Origin: Meandrina meandrites
Taxonomy: Eukaryota; Cnidaria; Anthozoa; Scleractinia; Meandrinidae
NCBI GenBank assembly: GCA_963693305.1
Contig: OY855914.1
Span: 12,834,903-12,898,902, forward strand
Length of the DNA: 64,000 nucleotides
Direction: 5' to 3'
Shown here: piece by piece, positions 42,111-53,760 of the stretch
Layout of the letters: each line of letters begins with the position of its first letter
How positions within the stretch are numbered: position 1 is the first letter of the stretch
Notes under the pieces: generated by a model
What the model saw: only the letters and a program-made list of their open reading frames with translations
Told to the model about the DNA's origin: nothing
Database searches by the model: none
Translations under genes and position numbers: made by a program

Positions 42111-45100
42111 TAGTAATCAGAGATTAGGGGAGTGTGTTCGATCTAAGATAGATAGTCAGTCAGTCAGTGGCAAAAGAGCTTGATCCTTGGCACACTATGC
42201 TTTTCAATATACCTCAGATGGAGCAAAGAGGATGAGTGAGAGAGGAATCTCATCACGCAGTGTTTTGGAGGAAAGATTGCGGGATGAGAAAAAAGAACAC
42301 CTGTCTGCAAAATAGATTGGAATTTTTTTTCGAAGAGGTTTAACTGCAAAAAAACATAGGCACGCTAAGCGTGCAGGAGTTATTTTTTCAATTGATTGGG
42401 TGGCTTGGGGTAGAACTGGGTGTTAGTCCTGTTGGGATGGTTTATTTCATGGGTTGAGCTATTTGTGCATGGTGCATGTGCACGGTCCATCGCGCCGACT
42501 AAGAGCTACTTTTGGAAAAATAACTCAAAAACAATTTAAAAAGAAATTGTGCAAATGTTCTAAACATTAGGCCGCTTCCCTTGTAAACTGAATATGACTA
42601 TGGTGTGCAACCGATCGATCGAACCATACTGTTGAAGACAAAAAATACGTCAGTAATTTCTTCAAAAATAAACAGAAAAAAATATCTGGTAGTCACTTTT
42701 AAGGTTACCTTGATGTTTAACTATCCATCCCCTTTCATTCTAAACCGAAAGAAAACCGCTAAGTACATCAGAACATGGATTGAAAATTGTTGACAACATT
42801 TACCCTGATTTACCGTAAACATGATCACAAAATCGCAAACACGCCCACTAAGAAAGCCAAATTGACCCAGAAATTGCAAAGGAATGGCCAGATGGAACAA
42901 GAACAAAGTATTCTCGGGTTTCTGAAATGGCTACATTATTTTCATCGTCAATATAAAACAGAAACCTTTCTGCAAGCAAGGACTTTCTTTCGACAAACGC
43001 GAGAAACAAACAACTCTAGTCACCAGTGCATTTCGGCCAAACCACGTGACAATTTTACTTGGACTGGTACAATACTAATTTCGCAACCGGAAGCAGAAAC
43101 GTGCCCTAACTTGTGAGCATAACATCCTCAGTACCGATATTCCCACGGCCGTGCTAAAAATAGCTGTCGATGAAGTTGTGTGACACGCTCGACTGCACAC
43201 CCAAAAAGCTAGTTTTCTTTTCAGCCGTTGTTTTTTGCGTGACGAGCCCAAACAACGGCTGCAAAGGAGACTACCAAAAACCTGGCTGTCTTTTTTATTT
43301 CAGCCATGGAATGCGCTGACGTTGAAGCTTTCACTTTCTCTACGTGACAAACAAGATTATGTTTACTTTGCATGTTTATTTCGCCAGAAGCGACGGTCGT
43401 TAATTTGTTTGCAATTTTGCGACTATTTCTTGTCGGTTTAGCCAGTTGAAGTGAATCTTTTGGCTGTTTCATCGAAGCGAGTTCAGAGATCTGAAGAAAA
43501 TAAATTAGGCCGACGTAAATACTTGCAAGCATTACGTCATTGGTACGGAAATAACCGCATTGCACCGCCGTACTGCTAAAGATAGCCATCCAGAATCGGA
43601 GGCGAAGCTTGAAATGCGAGACTCGCACAACGACTACTATACCTTCCTACGGCCGTCACTCGCGGCACAAATGATTTTCTCTTTCCGTGCCATCCAACTA
43701 CGTTGTCACAACAGCTGAGGGGAAATTTAATATTTGGCGAGCAGACAAAACGTGCCCTTGTAACACCATCACGTTATGAGCTTTTCAAACGATCGATAAA
43801 TAACTCATGACCGCTCATGTGAAGTCCTACTATTCCTAAGCAGGAAACGTCGAACCTTCTCCGACCACATTCCAACCTCACGAAAATACCTATTATTTGG
43901 CAACTCTCGAACCCAAATAAACCCACATACCTCAACCTGTTACAAATACGTTGTTCTTTGGGGGAAAAACCTTGAGAGATTTATGGTCGCTCGTGTTATT
44001 ACTTAGCCAAAGCTCCTACTAATGCTATACTTTTAACCGAGAGAAAACAGTTTAAACACCGCGCGGTTAGAATATCAAAGATTTCTCGTTTAATTTCTTT
44101 AACACTCGCCCTTACAAACAACCCACAGTGCGTCAGTTTGTTCTCATTTGGGGACCAAAACAAAACGTTGAGCAAACACACAACACTGACATTAAAAATG
44201 GAAGTCACAACATTTAACTTATTCTCAATATACATATTTATTCTACTCAAAAACATCATAAATTTTAAATAAAGTGGTCAACAAATACTTGTTCTGTCGT
44301 CAACTGAACTAGTTGATTCCATAAACGAAGAGAATCACCTTCACCACCATGAAATTTCCAAACACTTTTCAGTTTCAGAACCCACACACAATGTTCTCAC
44401 CCAAAGCTACATAAAAATCAAGAACTGGAATATAGACTTCAGACCAACACGGCCCAATAAGGTCGAATCTGTAGCAAAACAAAGATGGCCGTACCTTGAA
44501 CCCAAAGCAAATATTCATAAAAACGATCCAAATATACAAGCCGCAATTTGATTGGTCCTTGATAGAATCCCAAATCTGATTGGTGTGAAATACATACATG
44601 AATGATCCACCCAACCATCCATCCACCCACTTAATAGCCAAAGACGTCTTCACGCCGACTAAGAGTTATTTTTTTGAAAAAAATAACTCAAAAATTGTGA
44701 TACTGAAGCAGTTCTTGGTATCTTAAGGCAGAATTTTTCTTTTCTTGCAAGCTATGTTATTGTAATTTGGATGTTTACAGAAGAAGCCATTCAAGTGATG
44801 TACATCATAATTTAAATTGTAAATGATTAATGGACCGGTCGGAAACATGATCCATCATCACACAAGTTATGGCAGTTGTTGTTTGCCAAAGGTCACAAAA
44901 GAACCTCAAATAATGAACAGAACAGCAAATTCTCATTGATATCAGAATAAATGCAAGACAAAGTGACGTCGCTCCTGACACTTCATTGGCCACTCACAAA
45001 GCAGAAACGTACATTTGTAATTTTAGCTAATTTTGTGAAACGTATTTCATGTAAACACCCTGGTTTACCTTGACTACAAAACTACAAACCGACTTACATG

Positions 45101-45185
45101 ATTTGCATTCCCTTTATGATGTTCCGTGGCTGACTAAAAGTCTTCTTCCCTGGATGATAATCTTGAAATGTTTCAACTTTGTACC
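42111..45185. other. Unclassified 3 kb with repeated palindromic ends
   Basis: No gene was recognised. A perfect hairpin GCACGCTAAGCGTGC lies at 42360-42374. CGCCGACTAAGAG plus an AT-rich palindrome occurs at 42493 and again at 44653. AGCCGTTGTT (43222) and AACAACGGCT (43251) form an inverted pair. It could be one non-autonomous element of about 2.2 kb. Confidence 0.4.
44663..44689. repeat. Perfect 27-nt AT-rich palindrome
   Basis: GAGTTATTTTTTT and its exact complement surround a single G. A decayed version is at 42503-42526, following the same CGCCGACTAAGAG. Confidence 0.85.
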
Positions 45186-45396
45186 TGTCATATCGAATCG
45201 TTATCAAACTGTCATGTCGTGAGTGAACAATGAACTCTTAGTCCAAAAGTAGAACACGATGATTGATTCAATTAGGTTGGAATGTTAAGGTGTGATTTCG
45301 ACATTTAAGATATAGTCCTAAGTTTATATTTTCTTTAGCATGTACCCATCAGCTAGGGATGAGAGCAATACAGCGTCATTGAGGCCAATACGAAAG
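45186..45396 (+). repeat. 5' LTR of gypsy copy 3
   Basis: It carries an 11-bp insert (TCGTTATCAAA-like, at 45197) absent from the 3' LTR and a handful of substitutions. Otherwise it is collinear. Confidence 0.9.
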
Positions 45397-45478
45397 TGGC
45401 GATGAGGAAAACCCGGAAATCTTTTCAAGAATAGAGCAAGCACCTCTCACCTCAACAACCTAAGCTTACAAAACAGCA

Positions 45479-46374
45479 ATGAGCGATACCGAAGCAACCC
45501 CGCCAACTCCGGGAACACAGCCTTCTCCGGGCACACAGCCTTCACAAGGCGCAACTTCAAGTACCGCAAGCACGAGTACCAACGCAAATGTTCCTCGCAG
45601 TGACCTACCGCCATTTGCCCCGTTCGATCCACACAGGGACCGAGCAAGTATAGGTCTTCGCTGGCGAAAATGGACAAGGCGTTTCGAAAACCTGCTCATC
45701 AGTTTGCGTGAGTTCGATCCTACAGTCCACAGGGGACTACTCCTCACGTATGTCGGCGAGGCAACAAACGACATCTCTGACACGCTATCCGACACAGGCA
45801 CGGATTATGCAACAGCCATTGCCCGCCTCACCATTTCGACCCAGTCCGAAACAAAGACATAGATATTTATGACTTTCGGCAAATAAAGCAAGAACCAGGA
45901 GAATCACTGCAAAATTTTCACCGCGGTCTAAAAGAGAAAGCAATTCTTTGCGAATTCCCCAACCACGACGTGGAGATCAAAACACAGATTATCCATCATA
46001 CCTCGGATTCCAGAATTCGTCGAAAAGCTCTTCGCGAATCCATGGATCTGAAAGCTCTTCTGGATTATGGGTATTCCTTGGAAAAATCAGACCTCAACTC
46101 TAAACGCATCGAAAACGGTCGTCAAAATGAAACAGTAAATTACACCGATCGCCCACAAAGAGAAAAGCCGCGCAGAACAACACGTCAGCACCAAAAACGA
46201 CAGCGTAAGCCGGACCAGTCCTAGATAAAGAAAGAACACAACCAACAAGCTTGGAAATGCATGTATTGCGGAGGACCATTTCCCCACGATGGAGGAAGAA
46301 CTTCATACCCAGCTAGCGGAATGAAATGCAGTGCATGTTCCAAAACCGGTCACTTTGCACTGTTAGGACAATTC
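45479..46374 (+). pseudogene. Gypsy copy 3: gag, broken
   Basis: It starts MSDTEATPPTPGTQPSPGTQ (Pro/Thr-rich), then a capsid-like LRWRKWTRRFENLLIS. There is a stop at 45860, a frame change, and a stop at 46222. The zinc knuckle reads CSACSKTGHFALLG, with the last Cys lost. Confidence 0.75.
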
Positions 46375-46560
46375 ACCGCTGAGATTAAATCAGACACCAT
46401 TGCAAAAACTGACAAGTTTCTCGTGACAAAGACAAACAGCAAGTGTTTATTGAGCTACAAAACATGTAAGGCCTTGGAGTTATTGGATGTCTAAATCACT
46501 GCCAACACCCTCGAACACGCAAATCCGGAGATCACGCACATTCTCCACAAACACAACCGA

Positions 46561-47605
46561 ATGTTCGAAGGAATGGGCAACATCAAGAATATACAAGTAA
46601 CACTAGACATAGACCCATCCATTCAACCAGTAGCCCAACGAGCCTGTCGAATACCTCACAGCATGAAAACAGCGGTAAACAACAAACTAAAAGAAATGCG
46701 AAAACAAGGCCTTATTGAGAAGGTCGAAGGATCAACACCCTGGCTTTCACCGCTTATCGCCATACCCAAGAAGGGCGGAGATGTTCATCTTGTACTCGAC
46801 ATGCGCGTCCCTAATCAAGCACTCACACGACGCCGAGTACAAATACCAACAGTATATGAGATTTTGCAAGAAAATGGAGGGCGCGACAATTTTCTCTGAA
46901 GTCAATTTATCACAGGGATATCTACAAGTCACGCTCGCCGAAGAGTCACGCTACATTACAGCCTTCCAGACCCCAGATGACGGGCCACATCGTTTCACAC
47001 ATCTGATCATGGGAGCCTGCCCCTTGGGAGAGTACTTCCACGAAGTCATAAACCAAATTATTCGAGATCTTCCGAACTGTGAGAATATATCCGACAACAT
47101 ATGGCTATGGTCCAAGAAAATGGATGATCACATCAAGCAACTAGACCAGCTCCTTGAAACTCTCCAAAACAACGACATCATGCTGAAACTCCCCAAATGC
47201 TCCTTTAAAGTGCGTGAAATCAACATCTTTGGCCACATTGTTTCTGGTCAAGGAATCCGACCGGACGACAAGATTGAAGCAGTAACCAAAGCCCCCAGGC
47301 CAAAATGTGCATCAGAAGTATGTTCGTTCCTCGGGCTGACAAATTATTGTTCCAGATATGTACCTGATTACAGCAGCGTCACATACCCCCTATGCCAATT
47401 GACCAAGACCACAAGTTCCTTTCATTGGGGAAAAGAACACCACGAAATCTTCACAAAGCTCAAGCAAGCTCTAGCAAGTCCACAGGTATTGGCACACTAC
47501 AGCCTCACCGCGCCTACTCGACTCGTAGTGGACGCATCATCTTGGGCGTTAGGAGCAGTATTGCTACAGCAGCAAGAAGATTCCACGTACCATCCAATCG
47601 CCTAG
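46561..47605 (+). pseudogene. Gypsy copy 3: reverse transcriptase and RNase H start
   Basis: The RT begins KTAVNNKLKEMRKQGLIEKV and WLSPLIAIPKKGGDVHLVLD; the frame changes near 46880. It then reads TIFSEVNLSQGYLQVTLAEE, with Asn where the catalytic Asp of LDLxxG is expected. The YxDD box reads ISDNIWLW, so the last Asp is also Asn. RNase H starts VVDASSWALGAVLLQQQED and a stop falls at 47605. At least two catalytic Asp are gone. Confidence 0.85.
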
Positions 47606-48025
47606 GGAAGCCGCTCACTCACAGAAGTTGAGATGAAATACGCACAACTCAAGAAAGAATCTCTCACAATTGTATTTGGCTGCGAACACTTCCACCAATA
47701 TCTATACGGAAGAAGCTTCGAGTAAGAAACCGAACATCGCGCACTTGAACACATTTTCAAGCCAAAGATCAGTTTTCAAGGCAAATCCAACCCCGCCAGA
47801 GTGGAAAGATGGGTTCTGCGTCTTCAAGAGTATGACTTCAAGGTAGTCTACCGTCCAGGAAAAGACAACCTGGCTGACTCATTGTCCCGCTTACCCACAA
47901 AGTTACCACGGAGTAACATGGAAGCATGCGCCGATAGATATGTTCACTATCTAGCCGAGCAGCTAACACCACAAGCCATGACGATGAAGAAATCCAGCAA
48001 GCATCCATGGAAGATGAAGAACTGA
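47606..48025 (+). pseudogene. Gypsy copy 3: RNase H end
   Basis: After the stop, SRSLTEVEMKYAQLKKES and CEHFHQYLYGRSFE are readable, then another stop, EHRALEHIFKPK and VYRPGKDNLADSLSRLP. This is the RNase H C-terminus. Confidence 0.8.
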
Positions 48026-48984
48026 CGCAGATTACAGACAACCTTCAGAAGAACAAGCCTCACAAACTCCCGTCACAATACAAACATGTATCAGAAGAAC
48101 TCTGCATCACCGATCAAAACATCCTACTTCGAGGAAATCGCATAGTACTTCCAACCAAACTCAGGCAAAAAGCAATCACCTTGGCTCATGAAGATCACGC
48201 AGGCATGACAAAATGTAAACAACGCATCCGTTCAAAACTGTGGTGGCCCCAGATGGACCTTCAAATCGAAGAGCACGTCAAGTCATGTCACCCTTGTCAA
48301 GTTACCAGCCGGCCTGAACGACCAGAACCAGTTTGTTCGACTGAAATTCCTGAAAAGCCCTGGACACACCTGGCTATTGATGTGTGTGGACCATTTCCCA
48401 CAGGAGAATCGGTAGTAGTCCTCACTGATTATTACTCAAGATGGCCAGAGGTGAAAATCCTAAAATCAGTAACATCTGCCAACATCTTAGTCTGGCTCGA
48501 TGAAGTGTTTGCCACACATGGTTACCCACATCAAATCAAGTCCGACAACGCTTCATACTTCACCTCACACGAGTTCCGCTCTACACTGAAGACATGGGGT
48601 GTAGAACTGAAAACCGTAACCGAATATTGGCCACAAGCCAACGATCAAGTCGAGCGTTTCAACCAAGGCCTCCTGAAGCACATCTTAACTGCTAATGCTT
48701 CTAACAAGGATTGGAGGAAAACACTGCCAACCATGCTACGAAATTACAGGTCAACACCTCACCAGACAACTAAAGTAACACCAGCACAACTCCTCATGCA
48801 CCGCGAGCTGCGAACCAAACTACCAAGGATAGGTCATGACCAAAAGGATGACAGTAAGGTCAGAGAAACAGACCACAATGCTAAACAACGTGCAAAAGAG
48901 TATGCTGACTCCAAAAGAAGAGCAATGACTAGAGATCTCAAACCCGGAGATCTAGCACTACTACAAACAGAAACACAGAAATAA
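48007..48984 (+). pseudogene. Gypsy copy 3: integrase
   Basis: This is a 325-codon open frame. It has a zinc-binding region (AHEDHAGMTKCKQRIR and CHPCQ), then a core with HLAIDVCGPFPTGESVVVLT (D), QIKSDNASYFTSHEF (D) and WPQANDQVERFNQGLL (E). The C-terminal domain is cut by TAA at 48982 and continues at 49013. It is well preserved compared with the RT. Confidence 0.85.
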
Positions 48985-49012
48985 GTACACTAGCACCTAC
49001 AACCCAGAGCCC

Positions 49013-49330
49013 TTGAAGATAATCCAAGTCAATGGATCTCAAATCGTAATGCGAGATGCTAAGGGAAACACTTATCGTCGAAACTCCTTTCACGTTAAGC
49101 GATACAGAGAAGATCCAAACCTACCACCAGCACCACAGCCTGATGAAGAAGAATTTGAAACAACACCTGGAACACCAAACACAAGGAACCCAGTCAATGC
49201 AGACAACCCACCAGTTGCGAGGCCAGTTCCAGATAATCCACCTCCTCCTGAACCACCCAACATCTCTGTGCAAACATCAGGACGAGAGAGAAGACCCCCA
49301 AGCTACTTGGAAAACTATGTCCGGAAGTAA
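49013..49330 (+). pseudogene. Gypsy copy 3: integrase C-terminus and proline-rich tail
   Basis: KGNTYRRNSFHVKRYREDP is the typical end of the integrase C-terminal domain. A Pro-rich tail ending GRERRPPSYLENYV follows. Confidence 0.75.
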
Positions 49331-49518
49331 AGAACAGTGACACTGATAGATAGAATCTTAAACACTCGAAACCGAATGAAATGTACTAGAGACTAGTAGA
49401 CGTCGTCGCATATTAATAGTTTGTTTGCATGATATATGTATAACATACCTTTATGGTGTTCGTATCCCAATAATCATTTTATTATGTAATTCGAACAACT
49501 ATACTCAGAATTGAGGAT

Positions 49519-49718
49519 TGTCATATCGAACTGTCATGTCGTGAGTGAACAATTAACTCTTAGTCCGAAAGTATAACATGATGATTGATTCAATTAGGTT
49601 GGAATGTTAAGGTGTGATTTCGACATTTAAGATATAGTCCTAAGTTTATATTTTCTTTAGCGTGTACCCATCAGCTAGGGACGAGAGCAATAAAGCATCA
49701 TTGAGGCCAATATGAAAG
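49519..49718 (+). repeat. 3' LTR of gypsy copy 3
   Basis: It is collinear with 45186-45396 apart from the 11-bp difference and scattered substitutions. Confidence 0.9.
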
Positions 49719-49864
49719 CACCCTGACAAAATCAAGCGGGGGTCCATTTTGGTGTCCTTACAGAAATGTGGAAATTTTATGCATTTAACCATGCACAGGA
49801 CACCAGCTATCACAAACTACGGGCCAAAATTAGGTTTGCATTCTCCTTAGTCAAACGCACTAAC

Positions 49865-50460
49865 AGATAACTTTTATTTATGTTTATTATTTACATTTTT
49901 TTTCAAATTATTGTTTCACTTATCACTATAGTTTTCAACTCTTATCTGAGTAACCGCATGTGTCTCAAAGGTTCCACACGTAGCCCTCTCAACCAATGAG
50001 GAATGGGATTTTCTATTTAGTTTATATTAAAAAATTCTACCATTGACACTCATGAAATTCATACTTGAACCTTCTGAAGAAAGCCAAGAACCCAAAACGT
50101 TTAGTAAAGGTTAAGAAAGTCTTATTTGGAGTTTTTGCTGGGATACATTCTTTCGAGTCACAGCTTTCTTTTAAACATGCAAGGGGATAACAAAAATAGC
50201 ATCATGGGATCAGTATTTTTGAAACTGCAGTTGGAGCCATTGTCATCTTGTTACATCAAGCATATACACTCTAATTGTTTGATCAGAGGAGAGTCTCTGC
50301 AGTGAATGTTGGCTCACTTTATGTCACTGCTATGTCAGTTCCCTTAGTGTAAATCGTTTATGGTATCTGTTTTTGTCTACTTGTTATGTTGTAGTTCCTT
50401 TTATTGACTGTCTTTGATTGCAAATATTTATTTACTTTGTAAGGGCAATGGCATTCCCTG
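49865..50460 (+). repeat. Large dispersed repeat, copy C
   Basis: It combines, without interruption, what is split in copy A: blocks like 34980-35220 are followed directly by blocks like 40290-40640 (junction at about 50125-50145). It therefore shows the likely pre-insertion order. Confidence 0.75.
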
Positions 50461-51423
50461 ACATGTCAATAATTTTAATTTTTGTTTCCTTATCTCTTCT
50501 TTCAAGTTAAGAACACACCATCTGTCAGCAAGGTAGCAACACTGTTGGAAAGATAAAGCTTCACCTGCAGTTGATGACCACAATAAACATCACCAAGTTA
50601 GGGCAGTCAAGTTTTCACTCTCTAGAACCACAATACATACATTAGGAAATTGACTGATCATTTTCAGCTGTCCTAACACTGATAAAGGTGCTTCACTCCA
50701 TAGTTTGATGTTTGATGGTTTGACACGAAGAAATTTGTTGTAATGTTTAAGTTTCTAAGAAAACAATACATCTTTGTTAATAGCATTGTACATTCGTAAG
50801 TGGAGTTTAAAATCTAACCAACAATGGGCAATATCCTCACCAGCTTCTGGAAACTGACAAATGTAAAGAATCATGTGTTTTATAATACAATGTGTTTCTG
50901 CTCTTAAGAAATTATATTACAAAACATAAGTCGCCTCAAGGTAGTCAACCAATAGGCAAAGTTTGATTAAAAATCTATGTTGTGTATTTCAAGAAATGAC
51001 CTAATGACAAACGAAAATAGAAATCTTTTGCATCAGTGTAAACAATATTGGCTAACATACATATGTTGGATGTGTAAGTCAATATTTAAAGAATCTTGCA
51101 GTACATGGATTGATACTTAAAATCAGAAGATATTCTGCAAGACTGGGCAGGATAAATATTTACTATTGAACTGCTTACACTACTGTGGTCAAGCAGTGCT
51201 TTGCGATACTCAGGTGAATTGTGGCAGCCTGCTTATATGGCAGCATCTGTAATGTATGAATAGCAGTAACTTTCTAATCATACTTGTGCATCATGTCAAT
51301 TTGGTGAATAACTGACAATTATTCCACAAGCACACATTCGATATGAGATGCCAACGAGGCACATAGCGCCGAGTTGGCTTTAAACATCTCATATTCAACA
51401 AGCGTGAGCAGAATAGTTGTTTC
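50461..51423. other. Unclassified AT-rich sequence
   Basis: No recognisable gene, repeat or RNA. The short ORFs at 51291-51518 overlap the next element's end. Confidence 0.5.
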
Positions 51424-52550
51424 AGGGCTCGACAAAAACTTGAATTCCAACTTGCCCTTTGGGCAAGCAAGTTTTGAGACTTGCTTGCCCGAGCCAATTT
51501 CCCACATGCCCGCATCAAAAAAATAAAGTAAGAAATAAGCTCATTAAAAATTCATAATCCTCGGATGACTAAATCTCACAACGTGTTTTTTGATTGCTTT
51601 ACTTCGTTTGAACATTTTCCTTATTAACATAACAATTGAAGCGACTAAAGTGGTTTTCTTATTCACATATTTTTCTCCCAAGCCAGCGTGCTGCAAGACT
51701 GCACGGCGGAATGGAATTGGAAGACACTAAGCTGGTTTCTCATCAGTAATGGTTATTTTATGAGGATTTTATTTTTGATGTTTGTACAAATGAAAAGAAC
51801 TTGGTTTTGTTAATTTTTGGGAGGTCACTGAAATTTTTTTTTGCTGATCAAAAGCTTTGGCCTAGTTGTTTACACTGCGTTCGTGCAAAATTCTCACACT
51901 GTTCATTTGTAGAAAGAAATTTAATCAGGTCAGATTTTAGTCACGTACTAGGCAACCAGGTGGTCGTCTTCCCAGACTTAAAAGCATAAAATAAAACCCA
52001 AGCTCAAGCTTATACATTCACAGTGTAGACCTTCAAACCGGAACGGTAACAATTTTTTAAAACATTTTGGAAGATTTTTTTTCAGCTTTTTTTGGAAAAG
52101 GCTCATGCTTTGACAGCTCTGACTTCAGGTTTCGGTTTCGGCAGATGCAAGATACAAAGCAGAACTGTAACTGAAAGTAAATGTTGAACTGCAACACTTT
52201 TGTTTAGATCCAATTTTAGAGCCCAGAATGGATGCGAAGAAAAATCGGGAGTTTGTTCAGCGCTGACCAACTCACAATATTTTACGCTTGAACAAACACG
52301 GTAGAATTTTAGCCGTCACGGATCACGCTTCACTGCACTTCAGTAAGAAACATATTTAAAGATGTGTAGTACATAAGAAAAAGTCATTTTAATCGCTTCC
52401 GCGACTTACAAACGATTGACATTTTTCACAGCTTGAGCATTGCGAAACAATTGTTTTACGCTGTCTGTAGTTCTGATTATTTGTCATTCAGTTGATGGAG
52501 GGTTTTGCCCAGGCGCTTGCTCGTCGGGAAAATGACCATGAAAAGTTACT

Positions 52551-53689
52551 TTTTTTAATTTTTTTTTTATTTATAACCACAGACATTACAATACATTACA
52601 AGAAAAGAGATAAAAGTACAAGAAGAAATAAGTACAAGAAAGAAAATAAGATGGAGAACAGGTTCCCTTACCTAAAGTAATAGAGTTAATATCTACAATG
52701 GTCAGTAATGTGGCTGCTTTTTTGGTTCTGATGTTATATCCATTTTTGATATTCTATTTATTATTAACCGTTACAACTTTATCTGTTTCTTAGATTTGTG
52801 CTTCTCTATTTGAAGTTTACTTGCGAGGATGGCCACGAAAACTTCCCAGTAGTACTCTTCTTCTTTTCTAGAGGCAGTGTAAATATAGTGTTTTGCAATA
52901 ATCAAGCAGAGGTTTAAACCAAGTCGGCGAGAGAAATCCACCAGTTAGTAAACTGAAACCAAAAGCTCTTAACTTTCAAACAGGTTGCGAAAAGGTGGGT
53001 TAGTGTTTGTCTTTCAGAGCATAGGTGACATTTGTCGGTTTCTTTAAGTGCGTCTCTAAAAAGTGTTGCGTTGATTGGCAGAATGTGATGAATAATTTTA
53101 AATTGAAAGATGGCAAGTCTGATGTCCTTCGAGACTTTGAAAGGAAGGCTATAAATGCGATGCATTGTTTTCTCATTCAAATTTGCTTTTACCATCCTTT
53201 TTTCAGTAGTAGGCGTTACAAACTTATTTTTAACAAGGAATTGTGTTGCTGATTTGCAAGAGACCTTATTTAAAGTTAATCTATCGTTATCTTGGACATC
53301 CAGAGGTGCCTGGATATTTCGTTTTAGGATATTGATCCATTCTCTAGGGATTGAGTGGCATAAGCCATGATACATAAGAAAGTTAGCTTTGATTTTAAAT
53401 CTAGAGCAGAACGCAGGGAAAGGTAAAAAAGCATTGTTTTGGAAAATGTCTTTGTCTTTGATTCTAATTACTCCAGCTTCGTGCCATTTTTTGTAATAGA
53501 CAGAAAAACCTCCGATTTTAATGAAGCGATTGTTCCAGATGATTTCATTCAAAACTTGCTCTTTGGTGTTAGGAGAGCTGCAATTTATTTTCCCCCAGGC
53601 GTAGAGAGCTTCCTTGTAAAAGGCAAGTGCTTTTAAGTCAAAATTGCATTGAAGTAAGAATAAACCTCCGACATCCCTTAGGTAGCTCA
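52551..53689 (-). mobile_element. 5'-truncated L1-like LINE inserted in the inverted-repeat element
   Basis: The insertion is flanked by the 14-bp target duplication ATGAAAAGTTACTT (52538-52551 and 53690-53703). On the minus strand it starts inside ORF2 and ends in a short A-rich tail (the T run at 52550-52568). This is a textbook target-primed 5'-truncated insertion. Confidence 0.9.
52914..53689 (-). pseudogene. LINE ORF2 C-terminal fragment
   Basis: The region reads FYKEALYAWGKINCSSPNTK, VLNEIIWNNRFIKIGGFSVY and, near the end, CHLCSERQTLTHLFATC (CCHC-like). This is the post-RT linker and zinc knuckle of L1/Tx1-like ORF2. The frame is open throughout to TAG/TAA at 52914, suggesting a fairly young insertion. 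It is a different family from the LINE at 19-22.7 kb, judging by the sequence. Confidence 0.88.
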
Positions 53690-53760
53690 ATGAAAAGTTA
53701 CTTGCCCGGCCTCGAAAACTACTTGTCCCGGACAACCAGACGGGACTTTTGTCGAGCCCT

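Larger units (their letters stand above)
45186..49718 (+). mobile_element. Ty3/gypsy retrotransposon (copy 3), complete but mutated
   Basis: The LTRs are about 211 and 200 bp (start TGTCATATCGAA, end CAATAYGAAAG), with TGGCGATGAGG as the likely primer-binding site. The coding region is in several frames with stops. The flanks GTACC and GCACC could be a 5-bp target duplication with one change if the LTR is taken to end one base earlier. Its protein sequence is clearly distinct from copies 1, 2 and 4. Confidence 0.9.
51424..53760. mobile_element. Inverted-repeat DNA element (AGGGCTCGACAAAA ends) hosting a LINE
   Basis: The 14-bp terminal inverted repeats AGGGCTCGACAAAA (51424-51437) and TTTTGTCGAGCCCT (53747-53760) are exact. 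Adjacent ACTTGCCC-type blocks (51450-51495 and 53700-53732) also recur. Without the inserted LINE the element is about 1.2 kb. No transposase is recognisable. No clear 8-bp target duplication was found. Confidence 0.7.

Noticed and set aside
50515..50545. Short exon-like stretch after a pyrimidine tract (TCTTCTTTCAAG)
   Set aside because: Only about 26 nt, with no conserved peptide or partner exon.
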